Shown: positions 59,475 to 64,000 of the stretch, piece by piece
How the letters are laid out: every line of letters starts with the position of its first letter
How positions within the stretch are numbered: position 1 is the stretch's first letter
DNA from: Pseudorhizobium tarimense
Lineage (GTDB): Bacteria > Pseudomonadota > Alphaproteobacteria > Rhizobiales > Rhizobiaceae
Direction of reading: 5' to 3'
Assembly (NCBI RefSeq): GCF_022968135.1
Contig: NZ_JALJRA010000007.1
Span: 62,001 to 126,000, forward strand
Length of the DNA: 64,000 nucleotides
The notes under the pieces: generated by a model
Databases searched by the model: none
Seen by the model: the letters and a program-made list of their open reading frames with translations, nothing else
What the model was told of the DNA's origin: nothing
Position numbers and translations under genes: made by a program

Positions 59475-60419
59475 ATGAGTATCGCATTCACGTTTCCGGG
59501 GCAGGGAAGCCAGACTGTCGGCATGGGCAAGGATCTAGCCGACGCCTATCCCGAGGCAAGCGCGGTCTTTCACGAAGTCGACGACGCGCTCGGCCAGAAG
59601 CTTTCCGACATCATCTGGAACGGGCCCGAGGAAACGCTGACGCTGACGGCAAATGCGCAGCCGGCACTGATGGCCGTTTCTATCGCCGCTATTCGCGTGA
59701 TGGAGGCGCGGGGCCTGAAGCTCGCCGACAAGGTGTCCTATGTCGCCGGCCATTCGCTCGGCGAATACTCCGCTCTTTGCGCCGCAGGGATGTTCTCGCT
59801 TGCCGACACGGCGCACCTTCTGCGCATCCGTGGCGACGCGATGCAGTCAGCCGTTGCCGTCGGCCAGGGCGCCATGGCCGCGATCATCGGCCTTGAGCAC
59901 GACGACGTCGCAGCCATCTGCCACGAGTCTGAAAGTGCCGGTGTCTGCCAGATCGCCAACGACAACGGCGGCGGCCAGCTGGTCATTTCAGGCTCCAAGG
60001 CGGCGGTCGAGAAGGCGGCGGCGCTGGCTACCGAGAAGGGCGCCAAGCGCGCCATCATGCTGCCGGTTTCGGCGCCCTTCCACAGCGCCTTGATGTCGCC
60101 TGCCGCCGACGCGATGCGCCATGCGCTGGCGCAGGTCAAGAAGCAGGATCCGGTCGTGCCGGTGATCGCCAATGTCCGCGCCGCGCCGGTCACGGATGCA
60201 GGCGAGATCGCAGACTTGCTGGTCACCCAAGTGACCGGCCAGGTGCGCTGGCGCGAGACGGTTGAGTGGTTTGCGCATAACGGCGTCACAGAGCTTTACG
60301 AGATCGGCGCCGGCAAGGTGCTGACCGGTTTGGCCCGACGGATCGATAAGACCGTCTCCGGCACCGCCGTCAATACACCGGCCGACATCGAGGCGGCCTT
60401 GGCGACCATCCTCGGCTGA
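59475..60419 (+). CDS. fabD: Malonyl-CoA:ACP transacylase
   Basis: FabD, 314 residues, loads malonate onto acyl carrier protein. Nucleophile Ser94 in GHSLGEYSAL, opening FTFPGQGSQTVGMG, histidine in SAPFHSALM. ATG 59475 follows AAGGG. First of the fabD-fabG-acpP-fabF cluster. Confidence 0.96.
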   Translation: MSIAFTFPGQGSQTVGMGKDLADAYPEASAVFHEVDDALGQKLSDIIWNGPEETLTLTANAQPALMAVSIAAIRVMEARGLKLADKVSYVAGHSLGEYSALCAAGMFSLADTAHLLRIRGDAMQSAVAVGQGAMAAIIGLEHDDVAAICHESESAGVCQIANDNGGGQLVISGSKAAVEKAAALATEKGAKRAIMLPVSAPFHSALMSPAADAMRHALAQVKKQDPVVPVIANVRAAPVTDAGEIADLLVTQVTGQVRWRETVEWFAHNGVTELYEIGAGKVLTGLARRIDKTVSGTAVNTPADIEAALATILG

Positions 60420-60494
60420 ACAACAGGATTATGTGGCACCGATTCATGGGCACCGGCTCATGGGCAAGGCATGCACCAGGAAAGGGACATCACG

Positions 60495-61232
60495 ATGTTT
60501 GATCTGACAGGCCGCAAGGCGTTGGTGACAGGCGCAACCGGTGGGCTGGGCGAGGAGATTGCTCGCACCCTTCACAAGCAGGGCGCCACCCTCGGCCTGC
60601 ACGGCACGCGTGTCGAGAAGCTCGAGGCGCTCGCCGGTGAACTGGGCGATCGAGTCAAGATCTTCCCCGCCGACCTCTCCGACCGGGCAGAGGTCAAGGC
60701 GCTTGGAGAGAAAGCAGAAGCCGAACTGGAAGGCGTCGATATCCTCGTCAACAACGCCGGGATCACCAAGGATGGTCTATTCGTGCGAACGAGCGACGAG
60801 GACTGGGACAAGGTGCTGGAGGTCAACCTGACCTCGATGTTCCGCCTGACCCGCGAGCTGACGCATCCGATGATGCGCCGCCGCTTCGGCCGCATTATCA
60901 ACATCACGTCAGTTGTTGCCGTCACCGGCAATCCGGGGCAGGCGAATTATTGTGCTTCGAAGGCGGGCATGATCGGCTTCTCCAAGTCGCTGGCCCAGGA
61001 AATCGCCACCCGCAACGTCACCGTCAACTGTGTTGCTCCAGGCTTTATCGAGAGCGCCATGACGGGTAAGCTGAACGACAAGCAGAAAGAAGCGATCCTC
61101 GGGGCGATCCCGATGAAGCGGATGGGCGCAGGCGCCGACATCGCGTCCGCCGTTCTCTATCTCGCGTCTGCAGAAGCGGGCTACGTCACGGGGCAGACGC
61201 TTCACGTCAACGGCGGGATGGCGATGATCTGA
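60495..61232 (+). CDS. fabG: 3-Oxoacyl-ACP reductase
   Basis: FabG, 245 residues, an NADPH-dependent SDR. Cofactor motif TGATGGLG (12-19), NNAG (86-89), active site Ser139, Tyr152 and Lys156 (YCASKAG). Reduces 3-oxoacyl-ACP in fatty acid elongation. ATG 60495 has AGGAAAGGGA upstream. Confidence 0.96.
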   Translation: MFDLTGRKALVTGATGGLGEEIARTLHKQGATLGLHGTRVEKLEALAGELGDRVKIFPADLSDRAEVKALGEKAEAELEGVDILVNNAGITKDGLFVRTSDEDWDKVLEVNLTSMFRLTRELTHPMMRRRFGRIINITSVVAVTGNPGQANYCASKAGMIGFSKSLAQEIATRNVTVNCVAPGFIESAMTGKLNDKQKEAILGAIPMKRMGAGADIASAVLYLASAEAGYVTGQTLHVNGGMAMI

Positions 61233-61505
61233 GGACTTTGTTTTCTCCTTTAGCAGCGACTTCTCGCTGCCTGTGGGGGGAACAAATTCTGGCTTTGCGG
61301 AACATCGAAAGCGTGTTAAGCGGGCCATGACTGTGACAGTCGCCCCGAAACGCAGGGGATCATTACGCTTTTGCGGCCGTGATCGGAACCTGCCGAGGGT
61401 TGAACGGGTTTGCCCGCGTAGCCGACAATTGTAGGCCGGCGCAGGTTTCAACAGGGTGCGGGTGCCATCGCGGCATTCGAGAAGATAAAGGTCGAGGAAA
61501 CCGAC

Positions 61506-61742
61506 ATGAGCGATATCGCAGAACGCGTTAAGAAAATTGTTGTTGATCATCTCGGCGTGGATGCCGACAAGGTTGTCGAAGGCGCAAGCTTCATCGACGA
61601 TCTTGGTGCGGACTCGCTCGACACTGTCGAACTTGTCATGGCTTTCGAAGAAGAGTTCGGCGTTGAAATCCCGGACGACGCTGCCGACTCCATCCTGACG
61701 GTGGGCGATGCGATCAAGTTCATCGAGAAGGCCCAGGCTTGA
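61506..61742 (+). CDS. acpP: Acyl carrier protein
   Basis: AcpP, 78 residues, acidic. The phosphopantetheine site is Ser37 in [21 protein letters not shown] 273-base gap follows fabG, giving room for its own promoter. Confidence 0.97.
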   Translation: MSDIAERVKKIVVDHLGVDADKVVEGASFIDDLGADSLDTVELVMAFEEEFGVEIPDDAADSILTVGDAIKFIEKAQA

Positions 61743-61784
61743 TCCACCTCGATAGAGGGATCCTGCCGACGGCACTCCCTATGG

Positions 61785-61809
61785 CGGCCCGCTCGTTCGG
61801 GCCGTTTTT
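61785..61809 (+). terminator. Intrinsic terminator after acpP
   Basis: Stem CGGCCCG (61785-61791) with CGGGCCG (61798-61804), six-base loop, then TTTTT. A standard terminator; acpP would be the end of its transcript and fabF would have its own start. Confidence 0.82.
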
Positions 61810-61846
61810 GCAACTATAACTCGACATACAGGGTGGAACGCTGGCG

Positions 61847-63109
61847 ATGAGACGTGTCGTTATCACCGGTACCGGCATGGTATCTCCTCTCGGATGCGGT
61901 ACGGAAGTGACCTGGGAGCGGCTGCTGGCCGGTCAGAACGGGGCCCGCAAAGTCACCGAATTCGAAGTCGAAGATCTTCCCGCCAAGATTGCCTGCCGCA
62001 TTCCCTTTGGCGACGGCTCCGACGGCACCTTCAATGCCGACGACTGGATGGACCAGAAGGACCAGCGCAAGGTGGATCCCTTCATCGTCTACGGCATGGC
62101 TGCGGCCGATATGGCGCTCAACGATGCCGATTGGCATCCGCAGAGCGATGAAGATCAGATCGCAACCGGCGTCCTGATCGGCTCCGGCATCGGCGGCCTC
62201 GAAGGCATTGTCGAAGCAGGCTACACCTTGAAGGAAAAGGGTCCGCGGCGGATCTCGCCCTTCTTCATTCCCGGCCGTCTGATCAATCTCGTTTCCGGCC
62301 AGGTCTCCATCCGACACAAGCTGCGCGGTCCCAACCATGCTGTCGTCACGGCTTGCTCCACGGGCGCGCATGCGATTGGTGACGCGTCGCGTCTGATCGC
62401 CCTGGGCGACGCCGACGTCATGGTGGCAGGCGGCGCCGAGTCGCCGATCTCGCGCATCGCGCTCGCCGGCTTTGCAGCCTGCAAGGCGCTCTCGACTCAG
62501 CATAACGAGGAGCCGCAGAAGGCTTCGCGTCCCTATGATCGCGACCGCGACGGCTTCGTCATGGGCGAGGGTGCCGGCATCGTCGTTCTGGAAGAGCTGG
62601 AACACGCAAAGGCACGCGGTGCGAAGATCTATGCCGAAGTGGTTGGCTACGGCCTGTCCGGCGACGCCTTCCACATCACCGCGCCTTCTGAAGACGGCGA
62701 GGGTGCCTTCCGCTGTATGACCATGGCGTTGAAGCGCGCCGGTCTTTCGCCGGCGGATGTGGACTACATCAATGCCCACGGCACCTCGACGATGGCCGAC
62801 ACGATTGAGCTGGGTGCCGTGGAGCGGCTGGTTGGTAACGCGGCATCGAAGATCTCGATGTCGTCCACGAAGTCTGCAATTGGCCATCTTCTTGGCGCTG
62901 CCGGCGCCGTCGAAGCGATCTTCGCAACGCTTGCCATCCGCGACAACGTGGCGCCGCCGACACTCAACCTGGACAATCCTGATGTCGAGACGGCTATCGA
63001 TCTTGTGCCTCACAAGGCGCGGTCGCGTGAGATCAACGTCGCCCTGTCCAACTCTTTCGGCTTTGGCGGCACCAATGCTTCCTTGGTCCTGCGCCGCTAC
63101 GAGGCTTGA
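61847..63109 (+). CDS. fabF: Beta-ketoacyl-ACP synthase II
   Basis: FabF, 420 residues. Thiolase fold with the catalytic triad Cys170 (VTACSTGAHAIG), His in NAHGTSTMADT and His in SAIGHLLGAAG. Condenses malonyl-ACP with growing acyl-ACP. Confidence 0.96.
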   Translation: MRRVVITGTGMVSPLGCGTEVTWERLLAGQNGARKVTEFEVEDLPAKIACRIPFGDGSDGTFNADDWMDQKDQRKVDPFIVYGMAAADMALNDADWHPQSDEDQIATGVLIGSGIGGLEGIVEAGYTLKEKGPRRISPFFIPGRLINLVSGQVSIRHKLRGPNHAVVTACSTGAHAIGDASRLIALGDADVMVAGGAESPISRIALAGFAACKALSTQHNEEPQKASRPYDRDRDGFVMGEGAGIVVLEELEHAKARGAKIYAEVVGYGLSGDAFHITAPSEDGEGAFRCMTMALKRAGLSPADVDYINAHGTSTMADTIELGAVERLVGNAASKISMSSTKSAIGHLLGAAGAVEAIFATLAIRDNVAPPTLNLDNPDVETAIDLVPHKARSREINVALSNSFGFGGTNASLVLRRYEA

Positions 63110-63126
63110 CCAATGCGGGCCTGACG

Positions 63127-63150
63127 GAGCCGCCGGATCACGGCGGCTCT
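63127..63150 (+). terminator. Hairpin after fabF
   Basis: An eight-base stem (GAGCCGCC 63127-63134 with GGCGGCTC 63142-63149), seven-base loop, followed by a mixed TATCTTCC tail. It may partly stop transcription before mltG. Confidence 0.5.
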
Positions 63151-63224
63151 ATCTTCCGAACCTGTTTTTGCCGTATTGCTTGGCCAAGTAGCGGACTGAC
63201 AACCGTGCTTTTCAGGGGGGCGCA

Positions 63225-64000
63225 GTGAACAACAACAATAACAACACGGGCGAAACGCCGCCGGCCGGCGGCAGTGGCCACGGGCCGATCATTCCGAAAT
63301 CGCCGAACGAGGCACTGAGGCCAGAGCGCGTTCCCGAGCCGCCACGCCGGTCGCGCAATGCCCGCAGTCAGCTGGTGATTTTCCTCAACTTCGTCATGAC
63401 GATGATCGTGCTCGTCTGCGTCGTCGGCGTTGCAGGTTTCTACTACATGATCTCGACCTTTCAGGCGGAGGGGCCGCTCGAAGCCAATGCCCACTTCATG
63501 GTTCGGCCCGGCAACGGCCTTTCCGAGATCGCCAACAATCTGGAGCGCAACGGCATCATCTCGGACGCGCGCGTCTTCCGCTATGTCAGCGCCACCTATT
63601 TGCGCGACGGCCGGACCCTGAAAGCCGGCGAATACGAAGTGAAGGCGGGCGCCTCGATGAAGGAGGTGATGGACCTCCTCGAGTCGGGCAAGTCGATCCT
63701 GTACTCGGTCGTCCTTCCGGAGGGCTTGACTGTCCGCCAGATGATGCTGAGGCTCGCTGAGGACCCAGTCCTCGAAGGCGACATTCCGGCCGAATTGCCA
63801 CCGGAAGGAAGCCTGCGTCCCGACACCTACAAGTTCTCGCGCGGCACAAAGCGCGCCGAGATCATCGATCAGATGCGCGCAGGACAGCAGCGGCTGATCG
63901 ACCAGATCTGGGAGAAGCGTGATCCGGATCTGCCGATCGAAACGAAGGAAGAGTTCGTTACGCTCGCCTCCATCGTCGAAAAGGAAACCGGCGTCGACGA
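63225..64000 (+). CDS. mltG: Endolytic murein transglycosylase MltG (partial, 3' end beyond window)
   Basis: The first 258 residues of MltG (YceG family), which cuts glycan strands during peptidoglycan synthesis. GTG start at 63225 with AGGGGGG upstream. An asparagine-rich, disordered N-terminus leads to a single helix (about 50-73), then the LysM-like and catalytic regions. The window ends just after LASIVEKETG, which includes the catalytic glutamate. Confidence 0.93.
   Translation, partial: MNNNNNNTGETPPAGGSGHGPIIPKSPNEALRPERVPEPPRRSRNARSQLVIFLNFVMTMIVLVCVVGVAGFYYMISTFQAEGPLEANAHFMVRPGNGLSEIANNLERNGIISDARVFRYVSATYLRDGRTLKAGEYEVKAGASMKEVMDLLESGKSILYSVVLPEGLTVRQMMLRLAEDPVLEGDIPAELPPEGSLRPDTYKFSRGTKRAEIIDQMRAGQQRLIDQIWEKRDPDLPIETKEEFVTLASIVEKETGVD

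Overview
The window is chromosomal DNA of an alphaproteobacterium of the order Hyphomicrobiales, most likely Rhizobiaceae (Rhizobium/Agrobacterium/Sinorhizobium relatives). The evidence is high G+C coding DNA, protein wording typical of rhizobia (Psd-PssA pair, Atm1-type ABC exporter, TIGR02301 protein, L9 and S6 with long tails), and gene order: era...recO; psd-pssA; purF-cvpA-radA-alr-dnaB; rplI-DUF2232-rpsR-rpsF facing fabD-fabG-acpP-fabF-mltG. No tRNA, rRNA, CRISPR array or intact mobile element was found.

Layout. 1-3.4 kb: end of era, a lone PAS protein, a secreted protein, recO and an MFS carrier. 3.5-8.7 kb: leftward EamA carrier, then a coupled DUF2339-HD-MOSC group. 9.3-12.0 kb: a three-gene NitT/TauT-type ABC importer. 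12.0-12.9 kb: an mscS-type gene carrying three single-base indels. 13.0-15.0 kb: ygfZ, an HD nucleotidase and a tyrosine phosphatase joined by 4-base overlaps. 15.1-19.1 kb: small housekeeping and hypothetical genes (Nudix, YnfA, SRAP, LysE/ArgO). 19.2-24.6 kb: pssA, psd, an Atm1-type exporter and a LysM protein. 24.8-27.3 kb: LOG, RarD and a PCMT-like methyltransferase.

27.3-32.4 kb is a tightly packed leftward operon: cysS, GFA protein, 38-residue membrane peptide, second GFA protein, prolyl iminopeptidase, citramalate synthase. 32.5-38.8 kb: SDR, HNH, purF, cvpA, radA, alr. 38.9-40.8 kb: AraC regulator with an AzlCD exporter. 40.8-42.3 kb: dnaB. 42.5-50.1 kb: a TAXI-type TRAP importer divergent from a complete ugpBAEC glycerol-3-phosphate importer. 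50.3-52.7 kb: rplI, DUF2232, rpsR, rpsF.

52.7-59.4 kb is the most accessory part: a degraded IS transposase fragment, a 999-residue autotransporter with more A+T-rich sequence, a Tas-like aldo/keto reductase and a divergent Nramp-related carrier. 59.5-64 kb: fabD, fabG, acpP, fabF and the start of mltG (fatty acid synthesis and cell wall).

No clearly new multi-gene system was found. The items most worth checking are the mscS indels, the composite terminator/IS-end hairpin after ugpC, the GFA-peptide-GFA cassette, the YgfZ-HD-phosphatase operon, the autotransporter island, and the Nramp relative lacking the usual metal-binding motifs. Functions are assigned from recognised protein families by reading the sequence only; no searches were run.
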